Source: Thelephora terrestris
Taxonomy: Eukaryota; Basidiomycota; Agaricomycetes; Thelephorales; Thelephoraceae
Length of the DNA: 64,000 nt
Reading direction: 5' to 3'
Assembly (NCBI GenBank): GCA_015956445.1
Contig: WIUZ02000012.1
Span: forward strand, 124,001 to 188,000
A program made the translations under genes and the position numbers. Below the pieces are notes generated by a model. It made no database searches. It saw only the letters and a list, made by a program, of their open reading frames with translations, and was not told the origin of the DNA. Positions 48,280 through 63,506 of the stretch are shown piece after piece (position 1 is the first letter of the stretch; each line of letters starts with the position of its first letter).

Positions 48280-49458
48280 CTATTGCTCCTTTTGTTTTCC
48301 ATAATCTTCCACCTGGGCTTCAGCCCGGAGACCTTCAACCGAAGCCTCACTAGCCAACCTCTGCTCTAGTGCTTTCAGCTCTTCAGGGCTCTTGGCGGCC
48401 TTCTTAGCCGCCCTTACGCGCTCTACATAGTCGTGGTACTTGTTGTCGGTACCCATGAGATAGTCGCACCAGCGGAAGGAAGTGGAGAAATTGTTCACAA
48501 AAGCCATGTGGTGGAAGTCGTGGTGGTCAGCACCGGCCCAGAAGGGGAGGATGTGTTGGAGGGACCAGGGGAAATCGTATCCGCTGTGAGCATCGATGGC
48601 CTGGAAAAGACGAAGAACGATCCAGATGTACATGGTGAAGATGTGGAAGTTTCCAGTGCAGAGGACGTAAAGAATCGGACCAGTTATCGTTCCGGCACCG
48701 AGGATGAAGACCTCAGCGGGGTGGGCGTACTCGGCAGCCAGGCCGAAGGGAGCCGAGTATTTGTGGTGAATTTTGTGAATATGCTTGTACATGGGACCCC
48801 AGTGGAGGGATTGATGGGCTATCAGACGTGGGGATATAAGCCCCTCGTCGTGGTAAGGAAAAGAGTGACCGCGTACCGAAGAAGTGGAACATGTCTTCGT
48901 AAACGAAGAAAAACGCGACCTGGAGAACGGTTTCCTTCCAAGTTGGGAAGGGGACATGCCAGGTGCTCATTCCGAGACCCTCGGCGATTGGATGGAACAG
49001 CCAAATCTCGAGTAACACGTCAGAACACGGGAAATAAGAGCCGGAGTTTGTACAACGTACGAGAGGGAGTTGCACAGTGAAATGTGAAAAAAGCACACCC
49101 TTTGTGCATTCCCACTGATCCTTGGCGGTGGGAACTTTGTCTGGCTGAAGCTTCCACCGACGGAAGTAAGGGATGGCGTCGATTATGATCCAAGGGACAC
49201 AACGTCCGAAGTAGACAAACTGGGAGTTTGTGTGATGAGAGAGGGTATAGTGACAAACATGAGATGTGAACCGACCTCATGAAGGAGGAAACTGGCAAGA
49301 CCGGTGGCAATGACGGGGTCACCGATCAGGAGGTACCAGCTCATCCATTGCCGCTCGACCCAGTTGAGAGTGGAAAAGTCTGTGCCAGCGTACAGTTCCT
49401 GCGCGGAATATTTATGGAAGATTGAGGAGGAGGGAGCGGAAGACGCGTTAAAAGACAT
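48280..49458 (-). CDS. ERG25: C-4 methylsterol oxidase
   Basis: Exons are 49458-49276, 49219-49061, 49006-48877 and 48818-48280 (336 aa). ER di-iron oxygenase that starts C-4 demethylation in ergosterol synthesis. The fatty-acid-hydroxylase His boxes are present: AHQSLHWGPMYKHIHKIHHK and AGADHHDFHHMAF. In the first box the usual second His (H-R-L-x-H type) reads HQSLH, which still fits H-x3-H. Other family text: WVERQWMSWYLLIGDPVI, FVYFGRCVPWIIIDAIPYF and EYAHPAEV. The C-terminus has a Lys-Ala-rich helix (RAAKKAAKSPEELKAL) ending KQKEQ rather than a classic KKxx signal. Shares its pathway with ERG20 7 kb away. Confidence 0.95.
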
Positions 49459-49646
49459 GACCGAAGGGAAGAAGGGGAGTAGGTAGAAGTATTGGCTGAC
49501 AATCCGCTTTCTTGTACTCTCCTCCGCGCTAACTAAAAATCGGACCACTTTGCTTTTCCCACGATTGCTACGCCTTCGGCGATCATTCATCACGTCTCCC
49601 ATCGTACGACTATCGATTAAGTGATGCATTAATATATTGCTAGCGT

Positions 49647-51887
49647 CTAGAACGGTTCCAGTCCCAAGATACCCTGACACGCTCCTTCAACGTCCGCAAT
49701 CTTACTTTTTGTTCAGTATATGTAGCCATTGCTGTCAAGTTATCTGCTCACCTCCTTCGGTGCGTTCACGCTCAGTATAGTTGGGCCAGTTGAGCCGATG
49801 AGTATGTCATCCTGCGATGTTAGGTCAGCACAACAGGCGATGACCTTGGCGGCATGGTTCGCAAACCTCAATTCGAATACCGATGTTGTGGAATTCCTTC
49901 GGAAAGTGGGGCAACGGGGGCACATATACCCCTGGGTGGGTCAATTTCGCGCGGCGCTGTGACTGAGAGGAAGCATACCAGGTTCAATTGTAATAACCAT
50001 ACCCTCACGAAGCCTTGCCCAAATCAGAAAGGACTATCAACAAAACTAGAAGGGGTTGGCCTACTGCTCATTCCGGTCTAGATGATTCGATTCGTGGAGG
50101 TCTACCGGAGAGTCAGTTTCAACCGTAGCTTATCCATGAATGAAGCCCACGAACCGATTCCGACGTGATGACCGACGAAATGCGGATAGAGTTCCCTCTC
50201 CACAACACTCTGGGTCAGCTGGAATCCAACGCTGATTTGTTTCAATTCCACGGTCAAGAGTTCAGCGGACTTTCGGTGGAGATCCATCAAGCTGACTCCT
50301 GCGGCCTCGGAGCACATGTTTATGAGGTTCTTTTGTGTATTGAGGACAGCCGTATAAAGCTCTCGCTGAGCAGGGGAATATGTACCAGACACAGGGTAGG
50401 TCCGCGCTATTTGGAAAATGAGTGGACTCGTACACACAACGATGGAGACACGTATGCGTACTGATATCCGAGGCGTAGCCACTGATGAAGGTGGATCAAG
50501 ATATAAGTGAATGATATCTGATCCCGGAGGTTGAGATCTCACTTGAACTCGCACCCAGCATCGATCAAGACGAGCTCCGTTTGGTGAGCGATCTGATTAT
50601 TCGAAGTGTAATGAATAACCAAGGCATTGGGCCTTGCGAATGACGTTAGCAGTGGAAGCGGAAGGTTCGGGCTTCTGCCTACCCAGAGGCAACGACAGGC
50701 ACATACGCCGGTCTTTGTGAACCTGCAAATGCACAGAGGTATTCGAAATGGGACGCGATGGTATGTTCAGACATGCCAGGCTGGGTGAATCTCATCGTCT
50801 GCGGAGCAGGATGTAAGTCCACGTTTGGTGGCAGAGGAAGTGAAAGGTTGGTTGACCTTGGCAAGAGCGGTGCCACTGATGTCCGCGGCTGCCCTCATAA
50901 CTGCTTGTTCTGCAGGGCTTTTGATGGAGCGCAGTTTAGCGACTGCGGGGGCAAGGGGCTTTCGCCTTGAGCTGTTGAGGGCTTCCATAATGGTGTCGTA
51001 CTCGGACCTCGGCTCCGGATCGGGGGACAAGTATTTCAAGATTGACCTGGGAGAGGACCGCCGAGAGGAGGGGCGAAGGATGTCGACATAGATATTATCG
51101 TAAGCAGGGAGAAGGGATCGCAGTGTTCTTGGTAGGGAGTGAAAGGGAAGGGATTCGTCGAATTTAAAATGTGCCTTGGCATCTGTAAACGTTGTCCTGG
51201 TTGCGGATTATGGGCATGGGCAGGTTATGGGAGTGAATGGTACTGACCTCGCACCGTCCCACTTTTCCTTCTCTTGGTTTGAGCCTGACGAGAAGAGGGA
51301 CATTTTGTACCCTCGTTGAGAGCTAGCCTTTTCTGACAAACGGGGAAAGGTTGGGGGAAGTTCGGTCGGTGAAGGGGATGAAGAGACGGACCGAGTATGA
51401 CCGCCGCGTCAGGTTCATCGAAACCAGTCAGATACCAGAAGTCAGAGGCTTGACGGAACTTGTAACTTGGAGGAGTTAGCAACCAGTTTGGGGAGTTGAA
51501 GAGCGGAACATACAATATCTCTGACCTCGACTTGGTGAGAACAAACGGGAGACGACGATGAGCGGATACACGTACGGTTGCTCATGTATTTGACTTTTCC
51601 ACCGATGAGGACGACGATGGAGTTGTCCGGAAGGGTTTCCATAAGTCTCTGTCGCCTAGACTCATACTCGCGGGTGGAGATGCCTGGGGTGAGTTCGTCC
51701 GGTTTGACTGAAAGAGAACGCGAATGAGTTCTAGCGAAAGAAAGAGAAGGAAAAACTGACTGAGATGTGGGTGGGAAGCAAAGACGGGTTGCCCGAGCTT
51801 TGCTGGTTTTGTGACCGTTGTCGACAGTCGGCGGATGAAGTTGGGGCTGAAGGACATTAACGAGGATGAGTTACTTGCGTCCTTCAT
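49647..51887 (-). CDS. ICP55: Intermediate-cleaving/Xaa-Pro aminopeptidase, mitochondrial
   Basis: Fifteen exons: 51887-51761, 51707-51576, 51520-51514, 51465-51392, 51332-51248, 51196-50857, 50798-50683, 50632-50543, 50481-50462, 50406-50155, 50101-50065, 50013-49979, 49931-49867, 49811-49752 and 49700-49647 (497 aa). Removes one residue after MPP cleavage, stabilising imported proteins. Presequence-like start (FIRRLSTTVTKPA), QPVFASHPHLIKPDELTPGI, KFRQASDFWYLTGFDEPDA, then pita-bread metal ligands: LVLIDAGCEFNGYASDITRT (two Asp), LYPHFVGHHVGIDLHES (His), VITIEPG (Glu) and IRIEDDILIG (Glu). Exon 3 is a 7-nt microexon needed to write QIFYKFRQ. An ATG at 51857 could be used instead of 51887. 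Confidence 0.92.
51514..51520 (-). other. ICP55: 7-nt microexon of ICP55
   Basis: Sequence agatatt on the minus strand, between an acceptor ending gtcag and a canonical GTATGT donor. Joining aac-c / ag-ata-tt / t-tac produces Asn-Gln-Ile-Phe-Tyr, the conserved block before KFRQASDFWY. Without it the frame is lost. Confidence 0.75.
51858..51865. promoter_or_regulatory. Head-to-head start codons of ICP55 and PIG-X
   Basis: Only 8 bp separate the ICP55 ATG at 51857 (minus) from the PIG-X ATG at 51866 (plus). If ICP55 starts at 51887 the coding sequences overlap by 22 bp. Each gene's promoter and 5' UTR must lie inside the other's coding region. Confidence 0.5.
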
Positions 51888-52551
51888 CTGGTTTCCATTC
51901 GTCGTTCCTCACTTGTCTCTCGATTCCTTCTCTCCCTTCTCCTTGTTCTCTTCATGCTTTCTATTCTCTCCAACCACACCTCTTCGTCGACCCAAACGAG
52001 CTAACCGAAGACCACGACATCCGGACCTCCGTCGACCTCGAATCACCCGTCTTCAACGTTGACCAACATCCAACTCACATTCTCTACAATATCACGAAAA
52101 ACACAGCTCAGTTCCACCCAAACGGTTCCGTCTGCTTTACTCTGCCCATTCACGCCCGCTATGGAACACCTTCCGTCTCTCGCTCGCATCTTTTGTCCAT
52201 CGACTGCCCTCAAGTCTTTTCATGTTGCCCCCGATCACGTACGTTAACCCTCTCAAGTTCCTCGTCACATGCTAACCTGCGACGCTTCCAGTCGAATCTC
52301 GGGCGGCGTCAGAGGTAGCAGATATTTCCGAGTTCCTGCGCGTGGAGGATGTCGTTCTGCACACTTTCCAGCAATCAGCAGACTGCGCTGCATTGCTTCT
52401 GCTGCCTGTTGGTGACCCCAGCGTTCTGAAAGATGTTCAACTGGGTACTGCTGTCGTCCTTCTGCTGGCGGCCCTTTACTGTTTATCTGGTTTTATCGAG
52501 ACCTTTCGTAGACTGAGAGCACAAACGATGATAGAATACAAGGAGGATTAA
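51866..52551 (+). CDS. PBN1: GPI mannosyltransferase I stabilising subunit, PIG-X/Pbn1-like
   Basis: Exons are 51866-52238 and 52292-52551 (210 aa). PIG-X/Pbn1 stabilises PIG-M in the ER for the first mannose addition of GPI anchors. Evidence: the lumenal signature FTLPIHARYGTPS after HPTHILYNITKN, a cysteine-containing segment (SIDCPQVFSCC), and one C-terminal membrane segment VQLGTAVVLLLAALYCLSGF followed by a short charged tail (FRRLRAQ...YKED). The PIG-X family is poorly conserved, so the call rests on the PIHARYG block, topology and length. The N-terminus is less certain: no strong signal peptide is seen in this frame, and an unmodelled intron could exist. Confidence 0.68.
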
Positions 52552-52629
52552 CAGTCGCAATCAGTGGTACCGCACCTGCGCCCACAAGGAAGAGTGAGGT
52601 ATAATTATGTGATATGCAGTAGATGATGG

Positions 52630-53395
52630 TCATGTAACAACACACGCTCGCCTTTTCGTTATCTTGCCCCATTTACCCCGCATGCTCTCCCGAAGTGCGA
52701 GATGGAAGACCTCTTGAACGCCCACCCCAGTCTTGGCCGAACATTCGATGTACTTTGCCCCGATTTCTTTGGCCACTTCGGCTCCTTGTTCGGATGAGAC
52801 TGGAGCTTGGCCCTGAGCACCAAGCATCCGTCGCGTCTGCTCGTCGCGCCGGAGATCTGTCTTGGTTCCAACCAAAATCAGCGGCGTGCCTTCGCAAAAA
52901 TGCGCGACCTCTGGGAACCACTGGAACGAACTGTGAGAGTGCACGCTCCATCAGGTGTCGATGCAAGTTCGCACCTTGTCTTGAACGTTAGCCAAACTCG
53001 TCGGAAAGTCCACGGAGAACACTATGAGGATAACGTTGCTCTCCGGGTAGCTTAACGGTCTCAGTCGATCGTATTCTTCCTGGCCGGCGGTATCCCACAA
53101 TGCAAGTTCAACCGTCTTGCCGTCGAACTGGACGAGGGTCACATAGTTCTCGAACACCGTTGGCACATATGACTACACCATGCAGGTTTCAGTGGAGAAA
53201 ACGCGGGTCGGATTTTGCGCTGGCGAACCTCGGGGAACCTATTCTCTGCATACACGATCAACAGACAGGTCTTTCCACAGCCGCCTTCGCGCCCAAAAAG
53301 ATCAGCACTCGGCCGTGAATCGCGTGAGAAACAGACGAACCATCGCCGACGACGACCAGTTTTCGTTTCAGGTCAGGCCTTTTAGCGTTATCCAT
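52630..53395 (-). CDS. Rho-family GTPase, Rho2-like
   Basis: Exons are 53395-53341, 53284-53229, 53172-52975 and 52920-52630 (199 aa). P-loop VVGDGGCGKT, switch [11 protein letters not shown], switch [20 protein letters not shown], Rho insert region, LVGTKTDLR and ECSAKTG are intact. [12 protein letters not shown] and [11 protein letters not shown] favour Rho2-like cell-polarity/wall-integrity GTPases over Rho1 or Cdc42. The C-terminus is KRRACVVT: a polybasic stretch and a CaaX box with Thr at the last position, which is uncommon for Rho proteins and would point to farnesylation rather than geranylgeranylation. P-loop residue Gly instead of Ala (GDGGCGKT) is a natural variant. Confidence 0.92.
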
Positions 53396-53494
53396 ACGGA
53401 GGGAGATTGTGGCAGTCAGTTCTGGTCAAAGGCAGGCAACCAGTGTTGCACTGGTACAATCCTCCGCATTTTCCCACGAATACTCGTCCTATCA

Positions 53495-54904
53495 TCATTC
53501 CACAAACGCACGGAATACCTCCGTATTCTGCTCGTACCCCACGATCTTCAACTCTGTTTCTATAGCCACGAAGAACACCTCCCCTGCCATTGCTTCCAAA
53601 CTTCCTCCTGACCATTCAATATTGCAACTCCCTCCTGTTACTATCGTGATGCTCGGTCCCTTGAGCTCCCGGTGCACCTCCTCAACCCCAGTGTCAAGTT
53701 TAGTATGCAACACAGAGAACTCTGGGATGGGGGGGTCAAATAGCCACGTGTGGGGGCAGGACTCGAATGGGGCTCCCTTCACCCGGTGCTTGCTCGCATC
53801 TGCCGCCTCATATGTCAAACTGGAGACGAGGTTTGGTACATCTCGCAACTTTGGTGTTAGTCCGGCGCGAATAACGTTGTCAGACGTCGCCATGCATTCC
53901 ATTATATCTGAAGACGTTTGTCAGGTCGTTTTCTCTCTCTCTTCCGTCTTTGATTCCTACCTCCAGACACGTAGGCGTGCGGTTCTCCAGCCCCTAAAAA
54001 TATCGCTTCACCCTTCTCAAGCTCCACATAGTTCAGCACGAATGGGCAGAAGACCCCGATATCCCCTGGGAATTGATGATGCAACCGTGTGATCAAGTCC
54101 GCCAGCAGCTTTTCCACTTCGCTCGCTTGACCCCTTTTGTATCGTTCAACCAACGCCTCCAACGCTGGAACAAACCGACTTTCCCCGGAGGTCACGAGTG
54201 ACGTGAACAGCTCCTTTAGCGACTTCTTCGTCTCCCGGGAGGAGGCTACGTGGGAAGAGGCGGAAGCGATGAACGTTTTCCGGACATTATCCGGGATCAA
54301 CCCTGCAAACTCTGGGACCGTCTCTAAATGTGATACGATGCGGTCGACGGGAAGGAATCCGCAGAGAGCTGAAAATGGGGTCAGGGCGATCGCCATCTCT
54401 GGCTTATGGTTTCCGTCTTCGACCGATGTAAGCGAGCGAAACGAGGATTATTCGTTTTGCGCACCTTTGTAGATGTGGGGTTGTTCAGCGTGTAATTTCT
54501 CTGCAGTGGCTTTATCGGGGTGCGTCTGTATGCTCAATGCCTTCTCGATGGACAAAACCTTGAACAAGAAAGGGAGGACTCCGTCTGATGCACGGAACCT
54601 ATTCACGATTCTTTCACCGACATCCTCCTGGTTTTTCTTGAGATAATCCGAGAGCAGCTCTCCTGTCGTTGCGACTTTGGAAGGAGAGGAAACGTGGGTA
54701 CCCATCCACAGCTAATTTCTCTCATTCAGTCCCGGCTAAGGTCGATGTGAGAGGCCAGATCACCTCAGCATATGGCACGTTCTCGTCGAGTCGAAAATCG
54801 GGAAGTTTTGAAGCCACAGCGAGCTGCGCAACTTTGGATTTGCTTCCCCGCTTGCCCCAGTCGTATTTCTGTGCAGTAGGAATGATTCTAAAGACGGAAG
54901 GCAT
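53495..54904 (-). CDS. PMI40: Mannose-6-phosphate isomerase
   Basis: Exons are 54904-54764, 54711-54465, 54416-53961 and 53907-53495 (418 aa). Zinc enzyme interconverting Fru-6-P and Man-6-P, the entry to GDP-mannose for glycosylation. Markers: RIIPTAQKYDWGKRG, LWMGTHVSSPS, LPFLFKVLSIEKALSIQTHPDK (Gln and His zinc ligands), DGNHKPEMAIALTPF (His/Glu ligands), GEAIFLGAGEPHAYVSGD, IMECMATSDNVIRAGLTPKLRDV, and a cupin C-terminus. All zinc ligands appear present. Four regular introns. The start is the first ATG before the conserved IIPTAQ block. Confidence 0.95.
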
Positions 54905-55296
54905 TTTCAAGGTCGTCGACGCCGGGAAATCGATAACGATCGATCCAAATTCACTATCCTTACGAATCATCCGAGGCTCATGACTTCGCCAGTTCATCGT
55001 TACACAAGTATCCTCCTCGCAGCATCGCAGCCTTTCGATTCGCAGCCCATTGGGGCGCCCAAGACAGGCGATTAACAGCTGGAGGCATCAACCGATACAA
55101 CCTCAACTGTTCTGGAAGCGCGGGCCGATTTCGATCCACGAACGTTGTTTCTGACAGCACCCTGTTGGTACATTGAATGTATGCATTGCGTGGTTCCATT
55201 AGTGACTTATGTAGTGGTACTTGAAGAGTGGTGGACGGGCTGTAAACGTTATCTATGTAAATCGTAGAATGTAGTCCAAGGCAAAGTCGGGGATCC
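54905..55296. other. Intergenic, PMI40 promoter and ISA1 3' flank
   Basis: About 390 bp between two minus-strand genes. No coding evidence; short A/T-rich blocks near 55240-55270 could serve ISA1 3'-end formation. Confidence 0.45.
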
Positions 55297-55831
55297 TCAA
55301 GACCCAACCGTGAATGATTCGCCACAACCACAGGCGTCCTGTACGTTTGGGTTTTTGAATGCAAATCGGGCACTGAGGGGCTAAAAGGTAAGAGTGCTCC
55401 AGGGGCATGAGTATGGGACTCACCTTAACGCGTCCTCCCTCCAATCCATCTCACTTCCAATGATTGAGAACAAAGCCTTGCTATCAATCAAGACCTGAAC
55501 ACCATCCTGTTCCACCACCTCATCGAACTTGCCCGGCTTGTCCACGTATTCTAAGTGGTAAGACAAACCGGCACACCCTTTGTTGCGCACCCCGATTCGA
55601 ATCAGCTGTGGGTGTGGGCCCTGGACCAAATTTGCTAGCCTTGCGACCGCGGAAGGCGTCTGAGTAGCGATTAGGAGGAACGTATGAGACTTTGTAAGCG
55701 GGGGGACTTACTATGGTTAGCGCTGCCTTCTTCGCGCGTGGGATCCTCGACTGGGTAGAAAGATGGCGTAGTATCGTCGGGCTGACCGCCCAACTGCCTC
55801 GAGATATGTTGGACAGGAGCGGAATTCCCAT
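55297..55831 (-). CDS. ISA1: Mitochondrial Fe-S assembly protein ISA1 (A-type scaffold)
   Basis: Exons are 55831-55712, 55659-55424 and 55372-55297 (143 aa). A-type protein needed for mitochondrial [4Fe-4S] formation. N-terminus MGIPLLSNISRGSW ... RHLSTQSRIPRAKK is a plausible presequence. Mature domain: TPSAVARLANL, IRIGVRNKGCAGLSYHLEYV (first Cys), EMDWREDAL and the C-terminal DACGCGESFTVG with the C-G-C pair. GLSYxLEY favours ISA1 over ISA2. The start is the first in-frame ATG; a longer frame begins with a non-ATG codon. Divergent from NFU1, starts 113 bp apart. Confidence 0.93.
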
Positions 55832-55944
55832 GCTCAACCCGGTCCAGTCGCGGGGCGGATGGTGATTTTGGGGACAGGCAAGCTTCGGTGATCCGCTGGT
55901 CTGATCGGGTCGTGCACGTGCTTTCTCAGCAAAAACCACCAATC
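55832..55944. promoter_or_regulatory. Bidirectional promoter ISA1 / NFU1
   Basis: There are 113 bp between opposite start codons of two genes that work in the same mitochondrial [4Fe-4S] step, suggesting shared control. Confidence 0.6.
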
Positions 55945-56919
55945 ATGCTCGGTGCATTGACAAGGGGGACTCTATCCAAGTGTACGCCCAGAAGAGCACT
56001 CGGTCGCTATTACCATGTTGCTTCCATCCTTTCGACCCCTCATTCCACCCAGTCCCGTATGGCCACCCCCATCCTCCGAGCCTCCAAAATCGCGGTGCGC
56101 CGACAACCCTTTGGGACTCCCCCTTTGAGTAAGCTCTGTACTTCCAGCATTACTACCAGCCCGAACCAACATCCTTAATCCACAAGGCCGTTCAATGTTC
56201 ATCCAGACCGAATCAACTCCAAACGAAGACTCGCTCAAATTCATACCGGGAATTCCGGTGATGGACTCAGAGGACACCGGATCTACCACCGCGGAGTTCC
56301 TCGACACGAAAGCTGCGCTTGGCTCACCGTTAGCTCTCCGCCTTCTGGGTATCGAAGGCGTCACCGCGGTATTCTACGGTCCTGACTTCGTGACCGTTTC
56401 GAAAGACTCCGACAACTCTTGGCCAGTTATAAAACCTGAGGTATACTCCATCCTAATGGAGTTCTTTTCCTCTGGCAAGCCCCTATTCCGCTCAACAGAA
56501 GACAGGGAAGCTGCTGGCCCCCAGGATACAAAGGTTCTCGACACGGATTCTGAGACGGTTGCGATGATCAAAGAATTGCTGGAAACTAGAGTCCGACCAG
56601 CGATCATGGAGGATGGTGGTGACATCGAGTACCGCGGATTCGACGAGCATGGCGATGGTCTTGTTAAAGTCAAGTTAAAGGGCAGTTGTCGAGGATGTTC
56701 CTCCAGCACCGTGACTTTGAAATCCGGCATCGAACGCATGATGATGCATTACATTCCTGAAGTAAAAGGGGTGGAACAGGTGAGCCGTCCGTTGACCTGA
56801 TCTCCTCAACTCGCTTACAAAACGCTTGAACCTTATGGTAGATTCTAGACCATGAAGATCAAGTCGTATTAGATGAATTCGCAAAGCTGGAGAAGAGATT
56901 GAACAAAGACTCCCCGTAG
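55945..56919 (+). CDS. NFU1: NifU-like Fe-S carrier NFU1
   Basis: Exons are 55945-56128, 56187-56779 and 56842-56919 (284 aa). Delivers [4Fe-4S] clusters to lipoate synthase and respiratory complexes. Presequence (MLGALTRGTLSKCTPRRALG), Nfu N-domain from MFIQTESTPNEDSLKFIPG through GVTAVFYGPDFVTV to WPVIKPEVYSILMEFF, then the NifU C-domain with MIKELLETRVRPAI, EDGGDIEYRGFDEHGDGLV and the cluster motif GSCRGCSSSTVTLKSGIE. The last exon encodes a short helical tail (EFAKLEKRLNK) common in fungal members. Confidence 0.95.
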
Positions 56920-57268
56920 GCTGTTGCACCCATCCCCGGTCTGTTCTGCTAACACGCGTGAATAGAATGGCACAGTATATGTCGACCTGATGCTCCTCAA
57001 TATTCTCAGATCTAGAACATAACCACCTTTATCACAAACACTTATTATAGTTGTAATCCGAGGCACGAATTCTATCACCTCTCCTCTCATCTTGGCGAGT
57101 GGTTGCCGGTCGTCTACTCGCCTCTGGACCGTCGAAATACTTGTCACCCATGCAGGATTGGTTTCGGCTACGCCCAGAGAAAGCATCCGAACACGGATTT
57201 TAAAGTGCGATACGGCCCATCTCCAGCTCGAGGGGCATGAATCAGGCGGACATTCCGTACATCATGCG

Positions 57269-57367
57269 TTACAGCCGTTTGCAATTCGATAGCTCGTTTT
57301 TTCGAAAACGCCCGCAGGATTTTTTGTTTACATGTGGGGCTCGGCACCGCCGGCATGCTCCACAACA
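57269..57367 (+). repeat. Inverted repeat, arm 1 (about 99 bp)
   Basis: From ttacagccgtttgc to gctccacaaca. Matches the complement of 57731-57831 with one substitution (cggcaccgcc vs cggcactgcc) and a 2-bp difference in a T run. Confidence 0.9.
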
Positions 57368-57730
57368 ACGTCGCTGTGGGAAACCGTGCGTGGTGGCAGT
57401 TCCTCTTGAAACTGAACAGGAGTGGACCATGCCTCGAGAGTGTACAGTAGATCACTCGCTCACCTACAGAGGCACTGTGTCTCACTTCGTTCAGTCCACA
57501 ATGGAAGATATCGGGGTTTTTTATAAACAAGCGACTCCTTGGTGTACTTACTAGCACAGCCAGGTATTCGAGTCAGCTCAGGTATCGAACGTACATGAGA
57601 CCGCCCCCACCGTGCGATCAGCACCATTTCAAACATTGAGCAGGATTATGCCTCTGTACATATCGCCACTAGTTACAAGTTAACTTACTATGTACGGTTT
57701 TGCTCGAGGTTCAACGTTCACAAGGCAAGA

Positions 57731-57831
57731 TGTTGTGGAGCATGCCGGCAGTGCCGAGCCCCACATGTAAACAAAAAATCCTGCGGGCGTTTTCGAAAAA
57801 AAACGAGCTATCGAATTGCAAACGGCTGTAA
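57731..57831 (-). repeat. Inverted repeat, arm 2 (about 101 bp)
   Basis: From tgttgtggagcatg to acggctgtaa. Complement of arm 1; the 363-bp spacer between the arms is single-copy within the window. Confidence 0.9.
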
Positions 57832-58250
57832 GAACCATGTGGGCAGAAGAGCTGGAAACTCCAAATTCCGATGGAAGCGTGGATCCCGTCACATGCAATC
57901 CAAAAGACGTGCCAGTCGCTCCACCGCGCGCGGGAATGGGATCGAGGCCTTACTGGAGAAGGAACACCCTGCCGATGGTCTGGTTATGAAGCGGCCTCCC
58001 CCTGGGTAATCTACCCACGGGTAGTGTTATGGAAACCAGCAGTGCGCAAAGTTACAGTGGGGCAGGACGCATCCTAGGCTCATCAAGTTCCATAATGGAA
58101 TCTATACGGCGGGATTAACACTCAGTATCTTTCTCGTCCAGCGGGGCATATTTGATGCTTCCTGGTGGGTCCATTTTCTCATCCCATTGGCTAGTAGTAC
58201 TCGTACAAAATAAATGAGAATAATCTACGTTACTATTTCACAGTGAATCC

Positions 58251-63459
<5,209 letters not shown>

Positions 63460-63506
63460 CAGGTGGCGGTGATCGAGAGAGAGATTGCGCGGCCTGACCC
63501 AGAACC
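63460..63506. promoter_or_regulatory. Divergent promoter RPC1 / SCL1, 47 bp
   Basis: The two start codons are 47 bp apart on opposite strands, the tightest non-overlapping pair in the window. No TATA box fits. Confidence 0.55.

Larger units (their letters stand above)
56920..58250. other. Gene-free 1.3 kb with inverted repeat
   Basis: Lies between the 3' ends of NFU1 and RPC1. It contains the inverted repeat at 57269-57367/57731-57831 and no intact gene. A minus frame 57898-57680 includes VYMWGSALPACSTTSC, partly encoded by one repeat arm, but no family is recognised. Confidence 0.5.

Noticed and set aside
48433-49080. 215-codon plus-strand frame over ERG25
   Set aside because: Antisense to conserved ERG25 exons; crosses its introns without splice logic.
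54137-54472. Plus-strand frame opposite PMI40
   Set aside because: Shadow of a conserved exon.
57680-57898. Minus-strand 72-codon frame including one arm of the inverted repeat
   Set aside because: Reads fluently (VYMWGSALPACSTTSC) but has no recognised relatives and no flanking exons; kept only as part of the repeat description.
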